DNA of 22,048 bases, from assembly GCA_002425935.1 (NCBI GenBank), contig DINE01000020.1, positions 1-22,048 on the forward strand, given 5' to 3'. A model generated the notes under the pieces. That model was not told where the DNA came from. It saw nothing but the letters and a program-made list of their open reading frames with translations, and searched no databases. This document shows positions 1-7,179 of this stretch, in pieces. Numbering within the stretch: position 1 is the stretch's first letter; the number at the start of each line of letters is the position of its first letter. The stretch is from Bacteroidales bacterium UBA5548. GTDB lineage: Bacteria; Bacteroidota; Bacteroidia; Bacteroidales; UBA932. Position numbers and translations under genes: made by a program.

Positions 1-131
1 GAGTTGAGTGATTTGGGAAAATGAAACATAATTCCTTTTTTGACTTTCGAAAATTTATGCCTAAATATCAAATACCCCAATTTTTATTCGTGATCCCGGT
101 TTATGCTAACAACGACAATATGTGAAAAAAT

Positions 132-171
132 AAAAACGAGCCAGTTCTCAATAATGAACTAGCTCGTTTTT
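132..171 (-). terminator. Intrinsic terminator after clpX
   Basis: Positions 132-147 pair with 156-171 in a stem of about 15 base pairs with one C/A mismatch and an 8-base loop. Read on the minus strand the stem is followed by a run of T (complement of the A-rich stretch 126-136), as expected of a factor-independent terminator. It begins 17 bases past the clpX stop and closes the tig-clpP-clpX unit. The other side also ends in T's, so it may work in both directions. Confidence 0.85.
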
Positions 172-188
172 AGATATTTTATATTCAA

Positions 189-1430
189 CTATGCCTCTTT
201 AAGCATCTGAAGTGATCCCGTAAATTTGTCCACCATTTTTCTGGCGTAAGGTAGTTTTATCGTCAGAGACTTTTTGGTTTCAGATGGCGAATTGTACATT
301 GCATCAACCATAATTGCCTCACATATCGATCTTAACCCCCTGGCACCAAGTCTGTATTCAATGGCAGTATCTACGATAAAATCGAGAACGTCATTCTCAA
401 TCTTAAGTTTTACATGGTCTAATTCAAACAGACGTATATACTGTTTAATCAATGAATTCTTTGGTTCTGTAAGAATGTTCCTTAAGGCAGTTCTGTCAAG
501 AGGCTCAAGATAGGTTAGTACAGGAAGTCTCCCGATTATTTCAGGGATTAGTCCGTAAGCCCTCAGATCCTGTGGTGCAATATATTTGATGAGATTTTTA
601 GTATCAATCTTCTCTTTAATATGCAGTGTTCCATATCCTACCACCTGAGTATTGAGTCTTTGGGAAATTTTCCTGTCGATACCTTCAAAGGCGCCTCCGC
701 AAATGAATAGTATGTTCTTTGTATCAACAGCAATCATTCTCTGCTCAGGGTGTTTTCTGCCCCCTTGAGGAGGAACATTTACAACACTACCCTCCAGAAG
801 TTTAAGCATCGCCTGCTGTACTCCCTCTCCGGAAACATCTCTGGTAATGGATGGGTTGTCACTTTTACGGGCAATCTTGTCAATTTCATCAATGAAGACA
901 ATACCTCGCTGCGCCCTCTCCACGTCGTAATCGGCCTCCTGAAGCAATCTCGTAAGAATACTCTCTACATCCTCTCCAACGTAGCCCGCCTCTGTAAGAA
1001 CAGTTGCATCAACAATTGTGAAGGGGACATCAAGCATCCTTGCGATAGTTCTTGCAAGCAATGTTTTACCGGTACCTGTCTGACCTACAAGCAGTATGTT
1101 AGACTTTTCCAGATCCAGATCCTTATCGGCAGGGTTATTTATCCTTTTGTAGTGGTTGTAAACAGCAACAGAGAGGTATCTTTTAGCCTCCTCCTGACCA
1201 ATAACATAGAGATCTAAAAATTCTTTAATCTCCTTTGGTTTAAGTAGTTTGCCATCAGATTTTCCAACTCCGTTTTTGGCCCTTTTTGCACTAAGTGCCT
1301 CTTTCGAGTAGTCAAGCGCCTGCTGTGCGCACTCATTGCAAATTGAAGCAATATCACCTGCAATCAGCACATCCACCTCATCTTTGCCCCTCCCGCAGAA
1401 AGAGCAGTAATCGTTGTACCCCGATGCCAT
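189..1430 (-). CDS. clpX: ClpX, ATPase subunit of the ClpXP protease
   Basis: ClpX is a cytosolic AAA+ unfoldase that recognises, unfolds and feeds proteins into the ClpP chamber. The 413-residue product has the family's usual length and order. An N-terminal zinc-binding domain uses Cys9, Cys12, Cys31 and Cys34. Walker A is GQTGTGKT at 116-123, the pore loop GYVGED at 149-154, Walker B around FIDEID at 179-184, the RKH loop at 225-227, the GRLP arginine region at 300-303 and sensor 2 GARGLRS at 362-368. The loop that docks on ClpP, IGF in E. coli, reads VGY here (264-266), a conservative change. The ATG directly abuts the clpP stop (TAGATG), so the genes are probably translationally coupled. 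It is the last gene of tig-clpP-clpX, before a strong terminator. Identification is secure. Confidence 0.97.
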   Translation of the reverse strand: MASGYNDYCSFCGRGKDEVDVLIAGDIASICNECAQQALDYSKEALSAKRAKNGVGKSDGKLLKPKEIKEFLDLYVIGQEEAKRYLSVAVYNHYKRINNPADKDLDLEKSNILLVGQTGTGKTLLARTIARMLDVPFTIVDATVLTEAGYVGEDVESILTRLLQEADYDVERAQRGIVFIDEIDKIARKSDNPSITRDVSGEGVQQAMLKLLEGSVVNVPPQGGRKHPEQRMIAVDTKNILFICGGAFEGIDRKISQRLNTQVVGYGTLHIKEKIDTKNLIKYIAPQDLRAYGLIPEIIGRLPVLTYLEPLDRTALRNILTEPKNSLIKQYIRLFELDHVKLKIENDVLDFIVDTAIEYRLGARGLRSICEAIMVDAMYNSPSETKKSLTIKLPYARKMVDKFTGSLQMLKEA

Positions 1431-2105
1431 CTACTTCTTTTTAGGATTAGTAAGAATTTCGTCAATCATTCCATACTCTTTGGCCTCGGCAGCTCTCATC
1501 CAGTAGTCTCTGTCAGCATCTTTTTCGATAATATCAACAGCTTTACCGGTATGAAACGAGATAATTTCGTAGAGCTCTTTTTTAAGAGTAACAATCTGTC
1601 TTGCAGTAATTTCTATATCACTTGCCTGACCTTCTGCGCCTCCCATAGGCTGATGTATCATCACTCTTGAGTGCGGTAAAACAGATCTTTTTCCTCTTGC
1701 TCCCGCAGTAAGTAAGATAGCGGCCATAGAGGCTGCCATTCCGGTACAGATTGTAGCTACATCTGAACTTACAAGCTGCATCGTGTCATATATGCCAAGC
1801 CCGGCATAAACGCTCCCGCCGGGAGAGTTTATGTAGAGTTGGATATCAGACTTTGACTCTGTTGAATCAAGGTAGAGAAGCTGTGCCTGAATGATGTTTG
1901 CAACATCATCATTGATTGGAACGCCCAGAAATATAATTCTGTCCATCATAAGACGGGAGAAGACATCCATTGCTGCAACATTCAGTTGCCTCTCTTCAAT
2001 AATTGTCGGGTTAATGTAAGCCCCGTAAAGGGAGTTAACCCTGTGAAGAGTCAGACTGCTTATACCTTTGTGCTTTATTGCATATTTTTCAAAATCAGTA
2101 GCCAT
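1431..2105 (-). CDS. clpP: ClpP, serine protease subunit of ClpXP
   Basis: ClpP forms the double-ring peptidase chamber that degrades substrates delivered by ClpX. The 224-residue protein shows the full catalytic triad: Ser126 in GMAAS, His151 in MIHQPMGG, and Asp200 in EKDADRD. The SPGGSV segment (94-99) forms part of the active-site cleft. The N-terminal stretch of about 30 residues before the conserved core is longer than the mature E. coli subunit and may be a propeptide or an extended axial loop; which one cannot be decided here. The gene lies 21 bases after tig and immediately before clpX, the common tig-clpP-clpX order, which fits one transcript for folding and quality control. Confidence 0.97.
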   Translation of the reverse strand: MATDFEKYAIKHKGISSLTLHRVNSLYGAYINPTIIEERQLNVAAMDVFSRLMMDRIIFLGVPINDDVANIIQAQLLYLDSTESKSDIQLYINSPGGSVYAGLGIYDTMQLVSSDVATICTGMAASMAAILLTAGARGKRSVLPHSRVMIHQPMGGAEGQASDIEITARQIVTLKKELYEIISFHTGKAVDIIEKDADRDYWMRAAEAKEYGMIDEILTNPKKK

Positions 2106-2126
2106 AACTCAAATTTTTAAAATTAT

Positions 2127-3452
2127 TTATTTTGTAAGCTCCTGCAATTTTTCAATTGAGATGCTCTTTTTATCCAGGGTTACTACCGAACGAACATAAT
2201 CTATAACCAGATCATCTTCTACCTTTTCGATAATTCTTCTGCCCTCTTTTTCGTTTTTAAGCAGAGATTCGGCATATGTATCAAGCTGCTCCTGAGGAAC
2301 GTTATTAAGACCGTACATCGCAAACTGATATGCTGCTATCTTCCTTGCATGGTTAATCAGATCTTCTCTTGTCATCTGAATATTCTGCTCTTTTGTAATG
2401 TACTGACGAATCATCTGCCAGCGGAAATCTTTCAGGAAAAGCGGGAAATCCTTTTCAATCTCTTCCATTGTAAATTTACCTTCGTTTGCTGAGTGCAACC
2501 ATCTTTTCAGAAACTCTTCAGGCAGGGCAATTGCCGCTTTATCAATTAAAGCCTCTCTTGCATCCAGCATAAATCTATATTCACTCTCCTGGGCAAATTC
2601 AGACTCAATTCTCTCAACAATTTTCTTGTCAAACTCCTCTTCTGTATTTACGTTACCTGCACCGAATGCCTTGTCAAAAAACTCCTGATTAACCTCTGCT
2701 TCAGCAAATCTTTTAACCTCTTTAACAATTACTGTATAATTAGGTTCAACCGAGGCAAGCTCCTCCTTCTTGATTTTTAGCATTGCAGCTCTGTCGGTCT
2801 CATTTTCGAAAGCTTTGTTTACGTCAATTACAAACTCATCTCCGCTCTTCTTACCGATAAAACTCTTCTTAATTTTTTTATCAGCAACAGACCTGAGTGC
2901 AATGTAGGTTCCCTCAATTCTTGTATCGCCCTGTACAAGGTCAGCAATAATAAAGTCATCCTCCTCAATTGCATCAACATTAACCAAACTTCCGAATTGC
3001 TTTAAGAGGTTGCTGCGGTACTTAGCCTTATCCTCTTTGGAAATTTCAGGTTGGTAAAAGGTTATCTTATCGTCTGAAGAGAGTTTCAGTTCAATTTTTG
3101 GGGCCAGAGCTATATCGAATGAAACCTCAAACTCTGAATCATTCTCCCAGTCAATGCCTTTCTTGTCATCTTCATGAGGAAGAGGCTCTCCAAGAATGTT
3201 AAGTTTATTATCGTTGATGTAGTTGTTAAGGCCTTCGGAGATGAGATTATTAACAGCGTCCAGCATTGCACTTCTGCCATGCATCTTCTCGATAATGCCC
3301 ATAGGAGCCATTCCTTTGCGGAAGCCTTTAATGTCGGCATTTTTCCTGAAGTCGTTGAGAATTTTTCTTGTTTTGTCCTTGTAGTCATCTTTCTGGATAT
3401 TCATGGTGACTACCATTGTCAGGTCATCTACATTCTTTTGTGTGATCTTCAT
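2127..3452 (-). CDS. tig: Trigger factor, ribosome-associated chaperone
   Basis: Trigger factor binds the large ribosomal subunit near the exit tunnel and shields nascent chains. The 441-residue length fits the family (E. coli 432). The N-terminal ribosome-binding domain carries the signature GFRKGMAP at 43-50. A central region of roughly 150-245 corresponds to the FKBP-like prolyl-isomerase domain, but I could recognise few of its usual active-site residues, so isomerase activity is doubtful. The C-terminal helical region (from about 250) is rich in Glu and Lys and matches the substrate-binding arms. The gene is first of tig-clpP-clpX and follows tRNA-Leu, separated from it by a hairpin terminator, so it probably has its own promoter, though no clean TAnnTTTG box was found directly upstream. 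Confidence 0.93.
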   Translation of the reverse strand: MKITQKNVDDLTMVVTMNIQKDDYKDKTRKILNDFRKNADIKGFRKGMAPMGIIEKMHGRSAMLDAVNNLISEGLNNYINDNKLNILGEPLPHEDDKKGIDWENDSEFEVSFDIALAPKIELKLSSDDKITFYQPEISKEDKAKYRSNLLKQFGSLVNVDAIEEDDFIIADLVQGDTRIEGTYIALRSVADKKIKKSFIGKKSGDEFVIDVNKAFENETDRAAMLKIKKEELASVEPNYTVIVKEVKRFAEAEVNQEFFDKAFGAGNVNTEEEFDKKIVERIESEFAQESEYRFMLDAREALIDKAAIALPEEFLKRWLHSANEGKFTMEEIEKDFPLFLKDFRWQMIRQYITKEQNIQMTREDLINHARKIAAYQFAMYGLNNVPQEQLDTYAESLLKNEKEGRRIIEKVEDDLVIDYVRSVVTLDKKSISIEKLQELTK

Positions 3453-3488
3453 AATATTTATTTTTCAAAATCTTTCCAATAAGTAAAA

Positions 3489-3514
3489 GGCAGATATCCC
3501 AAAGGGTATCTGCC
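3489..3514 (-). terminator. Terminator after tRNA-Leu
   Basis: Positions 3489-3500 pair with 3504-3514 as an 11 base-pair stem with one bulged base and a 3-base AAA loop. On the minus strand, the direction of tRNA-Leu, it is followed by TTTTACTTATT, a fair U-rich tail. On the plus strand it is followed by seven T's (3516-3522), so it may work both ways. It starts 10 bases after the mature tRNA 3' end and separates the tRNA from tig. Confidence 0.7.
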
Positions 3515-3523
3515 ATTTTTTTG

Positions 3524-3605
3524 TGCGGGCAAAGGGACTCGAACCCCCACGCCTCTCGGCACCAGATCCTAAGTCTGGCGCGGCTACCAATTACGCCATG
3601 CCCGC
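3524..3605 (-). tRNA. tRNA-Leu, anticodon UAG
   Basis: The minus strand folds into a class II tRNA of 82 nucleotides. The acceptor stem GCGGGCA pairs with TGCCCGC at 3525-3531, with A as discriminator base. The D-arm holds AATTGGTAG. The anticodon stem CCAGA/TCTGG encloses the 7-base loop CTTAGGA, giving anticodon UAG (leucine, CUN codons) with G37. A long variable arm (about TGCCGAGAGGCG) is typical of tRNA-Leu. The T-arm carries GGTTCGAGTCC. The 3' CCA is not encoded: the sequence after the discriminator is CAAAAA. A promoter and a terminator flank it, so it looks like a single-gene transcript. Confidence 0.96.
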
Positions 3606-3620
3606 TTTCTTTGAGGACTG

Positions 3621-3650
3621 CAAAGGTATAACAAAAAATTATTTCTGCAA
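3621..3650 (-). promoter_or_regulatory. Promoter of tRNA-Leu (Bacteroidota type)
   Basis: On the minus strand a perfect -7 box TACCTTTG (complement of 3621-3628) lies 15 bases upstream of the tRNA 5' end. A TTG at the complement of 3648-3650, 19 bases further upstream, is placed correctly for a -33 element. Known Bacteroidota promoters have TTTG or TTG, 19-21 bases, then TAnnTTTG. Expected transcription start is near 3617. Confidence 0.7.
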
Positions 3651-3669
3651 TAGCCCAATCAACAAAAAG

Positions 3670-4515
3670 TTACTTTTTTATCATTTTAAGAACTGTCCAG
3701 TTGTCTAAAGATTTTTCAAACACAGGTTCCAGATCAAAAGCGGCAGCCTTGCTCTTTATAATAGGTGCATCTTGCATGTAAAAACCACTAATAAGAAGGG
3801 TTCCGGAAGATTTCAGCCCAGCAGAATATTTTTCAAGGTCAGATAAAATTATATTCCTGTTAATATTTGCCAGAATAGTATCGAAACTCAAATTCGTTAT
3901 CACATTTGAATCTCCTTCAACAGCTGCTATCTTGTTATCTAATTTATTGGCAGTGGCATTCTCTTTAGTTGAATCAACTGCAATATCATCGATATCTACA
4001 GCTGTCACCGGAGATTTAGCACCCATCTTTGCAGCCAGTATTGCAAGCACTCCTGTCCCGCAACCCATATCCAGCACGCTTTTATCGCAAAAATCCATAT
4101 CAAGCATTGTCTCCAGCATTAAAAATGTAGTTTGATGATGGCCGGTTCCGAATGCCATTTTTGGGTCAATCACAATTTCATATTTTGCATCCGGCAGATC
4201 TTTGTGGAAACTTGCCCGGACAATGCATCTTTCATCAATAATAATTGGATTGAAGTTACTCTCCCATAATAGATTCCAGTTTTCTTGCTCTACTTCACCC
4301 CAGCTGTGTTTAATTGAGAATGGCCCGCTGTTGAACTCCGATAAAAGCGAGTTCAGGAGATCCGGTGAGAAATCCTGAACTTTTATATAGCATTTTAATG
4401 TATTATTTTCGGTAACGAAACTCTCAAACTGCATATCTGAAAGCTGTGCTGTTACAATATCGGCAAAATCTTCAGAGAAGGGACTTATCGTTACACAAAC
4501 CTCAATGTAGTTCAT
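3670..4515 (-). CDS. prmA: PrmA, ribosomal protein L11 methyltransferase
   Basis: PrmA trimethylates ribosomal protein L11 using S-adenosylmethionine. The 281-residue protein has a poorly conserved N-terminal substrate-recognition domain (about 1-100) and a class I Rossmann methyltransferase domain. The family-specific motif AFGTGHHQTT is at 121-130, SAM motif I LDMGCGTGVLAI at 148-159, the acidic ribose-binding residue in AVDID at 172-176, and the catalytic-loop segment LANIN at 215-219 (LANIL in many homologues). Its ATG overlaps the tpiA stop by one base (TAATG), so translation is probably coupled to tpiA. The link to a glycolytic enzyme looks like operon packing rather than shared function. 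The stop lies 20 bases before the tRNA-Leu promoter. Confidence 0.92.
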   Translation of the reverse strand: MNYIEVCVTISPFSEDFADIVTAQLSDMQFESFVTENNTLKCYIKVQDFSPDLLNSLLSEFNSGPFSIKHSWGEVEQENWNLLWESNFNPIIIDERCIVRASFHKDLPDAKYEIVIDPKMAFGTGHHQTTFLMLETMLDMDFCDKSVLDMGCGTGVLAILAAKMGAKSPVTAVDIDDIAVDSTKENATANKLDNKIAAVEGDSNVITNLSFDTILANINRNIILSDLEKYSAGLKSSGTLLISGFYMQDAPIIKSKAAAFDLEPVFEKSLDNWTVLKMIKK

Positions 4516-5273
4516 TAGAAAGATTTTATAATGGCTATAAAATCTTGTGCCACAAGTGATGCTCCTCCTATCAGACCTCCGTCAACATTCTCTTTGGCAA
4601 AGATCTCCTGTGCGTTTGAAGGCTTGCAGCTGCCTCCGTAAAGTATCGATATATCATCTGCTAATGCAGGAAACTTGCCTCCGATAACTCTTCTGATATA
4701 GGCGTGCATCTCCTCAGCCTGATCCGAAGAGGCAGTTTTGCCGGTACCAATAGCCCAAACCGGCTCATATGCAACTATCACTTTACTCATATCAAAGCCT
4801 TTAAGCTTGTAGAGAACCTCTGTAATCTGCTCAGCAACAACCTCAAAATGTCTGTTACTCTCTCTCTCGTCAAGCTTCTCTCCAACACAGAAGATCGGAC
4901 TTAAACCTGCTGACAGGGCCTGTTCTATCTTTTTAAGTAAAGTCTCGTTTGTTTCACCATAGTACTCCCTTCTCTCTGAGTGACCAATAATTACATATTT
5001 GCAACCTACATCTTCGAGCATTTTAGCCGATACTTCGCCTGTATATGCACCTGAAAGCTGGTCAGCACAATTCTGAGCAGAGAGATGGACTTTCCCTCCC
5101 TCGTTTTTAAGTACCTGTGACACACCTGCCAAATGTGTGAACGGAGGAGCAATAATAACTTCTACACCATTTTCAAGATCTTTTGTCAAAAAGCTTATCT
5201 GTTTTGCCAGAAGAATACCCTCCTCTACAGAGGTGTTCATCTTCCAGTTACCTGCGACTATTTTCTTTCTCAT
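4515..5273 (-). CDS. tpiA: Triosephosphate isomerase
   Basis: TpiA interconverts dihydroxyacetone phosphate and glyceraldehyde 3-phosphate in glycolysis and gluconeogenesis. The 252-residue length is standard for the TIM-barrel enzyme. Lys11 in GNWKMN, electrophile His98 in IIGHSERR, and catalytic base Glu170 in AYEPVWAIGTG are all present, followed by flexible loop 6 (171-181). Phosphate-binding segments are LYGGS (211-215) and GGLIGGASL (232-240). The gene starts its transcription unit, with a TAATTTTG -7 box about 36 bases upstream, and prmA overlaps its stop. It diverges from the ABC permease gene across a 108-base spacer. Confidence 0.97.
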   Translation of the reverse strand: MRKKIVAGNWKMNTSVEEGILLAKQISFLTKDLENGVEVIIAPPFTHLAGVSQVLKNEGGKVHLSAQNCADQLSGAYTGEVSAKMLEDVGCKYVIIGHSERREYYGETNETLLKKIEQALSAGLSPIFCVGEKLDERESNRHFEVVAEQITEVLYKLKGFDMSKVIVAYEPVWAIGTGKTASSDQAEEMHAYIRRVIGGKFPALADDISILYGGSCKPSNAQEIFAKENVDGGLIGGASLVAQDFIAIIKSF

Positions 5274-5308
5274 TATAAATAATTCTTTAAGGTTATTCCC
5301 GGAGGGGG

Positions 5309-5316
5309 CAAAATTA
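5309..5316 (-). promoter_or_regulatory. Probable -7 box of the tpiA-prmA promoter
   Basis: The minus strand reads TAATTTTG here, an exact TAnnTTTG match. It predicts a transcript start near 5305 and a leader of about 32 bases. No TTTG is found 19-21 bases upstream, where the sequence is AT-rich, so only the -7 half is supported. Confidence 0.5.
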
Positions 5317-5381
5317 CGAAAATAAAATAAAACGCATTTATCTTTTTTTGCACTATCTTAGAGGCCTCAAAGTTAATAGAA

Positions 5382-6404
5382 TTGAGCATTAAGCCATCAT
5401 ACAGGGGTTGGTATATTTTAATACTTATCTCATTGACAATTTTAGTATTGCTGAATCTTATCTTAGGTTCTGTTATTATCCCCTTGAAAGAGATTTTCAG
5501 TTTTTTTACCGGCGGTGAGACTTCGAAATTTGTACAGGACATTATGGTTCCCTACAGAATTCCAAAAGTTATAACTGCAATGCTTTCCGGTGTAGCATTG
5601 TCAGTTTGCGGGCTTCAGATGCAGACACTTTTCAGAAATCCGCTGGCTGACCCCTTCATACTGGGAATAAGTTCGGGGGCCGGTTTAGGGGTAGCAATAT
5701 TCGTTATGGGCTTTTCTGCCTTTGGTATTACAATCTCATCCTCTTTTGCCGCCTCTATCGGGACAGCACTCTCTGCCTGGCTTGGCGCATTTGGAGTTAC
5801 ACTTCTGCTTCTGGCTGTCTCTTCAAGACTGAGAGATAACTCGTCGCTTCTGATTTTTGGAATTATGCTTGGAAGCGTAGTAAGCGCGATTATCTCCCTT
5901 ATGCAGTACTTGTCATCATCTTCTGCACTTAAGGTGTTTGTTCTCTGGACAATGGGAAGTTTTTCGGGATTGAACCCTTCGCAGATATGGGTGCTTTTTA
6001 TACTGATAATGTGTGGGTTTGCTCTCTCTGTTTACAACATCAAAGATCTTAACGCTCTGCTTACTGGTGAAGCCTACGCCAGAAGCCTTGGGGTAAACCT
6101 CGAAAGTACAAGAAGGCGGATTTTAATTGCAACAACACTTCTTGCAGGCAGCGTAACTGCATTTTGCGGACCCATCGGTTTCATTGGTATCGCAGTCCCG
6201 CATATTGCAAGAATGTTGTTCAAAAACGCAAACCATAAAGTTTTAATGCCATCCGCTGCCCTGCTTGGTGCCGCAATAATGGTATTTGCCGATACAATTG
6301 CCCAGTTACCCGGGCAACCCGGAGTTATTCCGATAAACACGGTAAGTGCGTTAATCGGAGTACCGATTATTCTCATGATTGTACTTAAGACAAGGTTCGT
6401 ATAA
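5382..6404 (+). CDS. BtuC/FecCD-family ABC importer permease
   Basis: This is the inner-membrane subunit of a type II ABC importer for metal chelates such as ferric siderophores, haem or vitamin B12; the substrate cannot be told from sequence. The 340-residue protein is almost entirely hydrophobic, consistent with about ten membrane helices. It carries the family signature GLQMQTLFRNPLADPFILG at 77-95 and the ATPase-coupling loop around GPIGFIGIAVPHIAR at 263-277. The start is taken as TTG because the frame has no upstream ATG before a stop at 5328-5330 and the first internal ATG would cut off the first helix. The ATPase gene follows after one base. No substrate-binding protein gene lies beside it, which is unusual for this family. 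Confidence 0.9.
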   Translation: MSIKPSYRGWYILILISLTILVLLNLILGSVIIPLKEIFSFFTGGETSKFVQDIMVPYRIPKVITAMLSGVALSVCGLQMQTLFRNPLADPFILGISSGAGLGVAIFVMGFSAFGITISSSFAASIGTALSAWLGAFGVTLLLLAVSSRLRDNSSLLIFGIMLGSVVSAIISLMQYLSSSSALKVFVLWTMGSFSGLNPSQIWVLFILIMCGFALSVYNIKDLNALLTGEAYARSLGVNLESTRRRILIATTLLAGSVTAFCGPIGFIGIAVPHIARMLFKNANHKVLMPSAALLGAAIMVFADTIAQLPGQPGVIPINTVSALIGVPIILMIVLKTRFV

Positions 6405-6405
6405 A

Positions 6406-7179
6406 ATGATTGACTCCACCAACATAAAAGCTGTACTTCGGCTAGAAAATTTATCTCTTGGTTATGACAGAATCATATACCGGGATATAAATGGTTCGGC
6501 AGGTTATGGTCAGATGGTTGCCGTAGTTGGAGCAAACGGCATGGGTAAAAGCACCCTTCTAAGATCAGTTGCAGGAATACTTAAATATCACGCCGGTAAA
6601 ATTGAGATTGAGGGAAAATCGGTAGAGGATTACTCTTCACGTGATCTTTCACTCAAAATCTCGTATGTACCCTCCCAAAGTCCCAGAACAAAAAACCTAT
6701 CGCTCTTTGATATGGTCTCTGCAGGGTGCTACAGCAGATCTAACTGGCTTGGAGTTATTGGTAAAGAGGATAATGAATTTGTGAGATCGGCTATTAAAAT
6801 GGTAGGCTTGGAGCAATTTACAGAGAGAGACAGCTCTCTTTTGAGCGATGGAGAGTTTCAGAGGGCAGCCATTGCCAGAAGTCTTGTTCAGAACAGCACC
6901 ATAATGCTGCTTGACGAACCTACTGCATTTCTGGATATAGCTAATCGGATAACAACAGTAAAATTACTTAAAGACATTGCATTAAGAGAGAATAAAACAA
7001 TCATTTTCTCTACTCATGATCTGCTTCAGGCCATAAAACTATGCGATAAAATCTGGGTTATGGGTCACAACAACTTCCTTGAGGGAGATCCGGAAGAGCT
7101 TATTGAAAAAGGAGCCTTTGACACTATGTTCAAAGACTCCTCTCTAAGATTTGATCCGAAACTTTTTACATTCCTGTAA
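6406..7179 (+). CDS. ABC importer ATP-binding protein (FecE/BtuD type)
   Basis: This cytosolic ATPase powers the neighbouring permease. The ATG at 6406 gives 257 residues and lies one base after the permease stop. An in-frame TTG at 6379 would add nine residues and overlap the permease, which is less likely. Walker A is GANGMGKST at 42-50, the Q-loop glutamine is 91, and the ABC signature is LSDGE at 146-150 (a variant of LSGGQ, common in the FecE branch). Walker B is IMLLDEP at 166-172, the D-loop FLD at 175-177, and the switch histidine is 204. All parts needed for ATP hydrolysis are present. The stop is directly followed by the stop of the convergent aminotransferase gene, leaving no room for a terminator between them. 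Confidence 0.92.
   Translation: MIDSTNIKAVLRLENLSLGYDRIIYRDINGSAGYGQMVAVVGANGMGKSTLLRSVAGILKYHAGKIEIEGKSVEDYSSRDLSLKISYVPSQSPRTKNLSLFDMVSAGCYSRSNWLGVIGKEDNEFVRSAIKMVGLEQFTERDSSLLSDGEFQRAAIARSLVQNSTIMLLDEPTAFLDIANRITTVKLLKDIALRENKTIIFSTHDLLQAIKLCDKIWVMGHNNFLEGDPEELIEKGAFDTMFKDSSLRFDPKLFTFL

Noticed and set aside
1..131. Possible edge genes: a minus-strand start at 27-29 preceded by AAGGA (9 codons to the edge), a plus-strand frame ending at the TGA at 22-24, and a 34-codon plus frame from 21.
   Set aside because: All are too short to judge. The minus-strand start is the most plausible because it has a ribosome-binding-like sequence and a loose promoter upstream, but nine codons give no family signal.
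274..1217. Plus-strand open frames lying over clpX.
   Set aside because: They are antisense shadows of a strongly conserved gene, with no family motifs and no start signals.
3523..3708. A 61-codon plus-strand frame over tRNA-Leu that begins MRAKGLEPPRLSAPDPKSGAA.
   Set aside because: Such peptides are a well-known artefact of translating the antisense strand of a tRNA gene; the tRNA fold explains the sequence.
5273..5542. An 89-codon minus-strand frame upstream of tpiA overlapping the permease gene start.
   Set aside because: It is antisense to the permease N-terminus, has no recognisable motif, and tpiA has its own ATG and -7 box.
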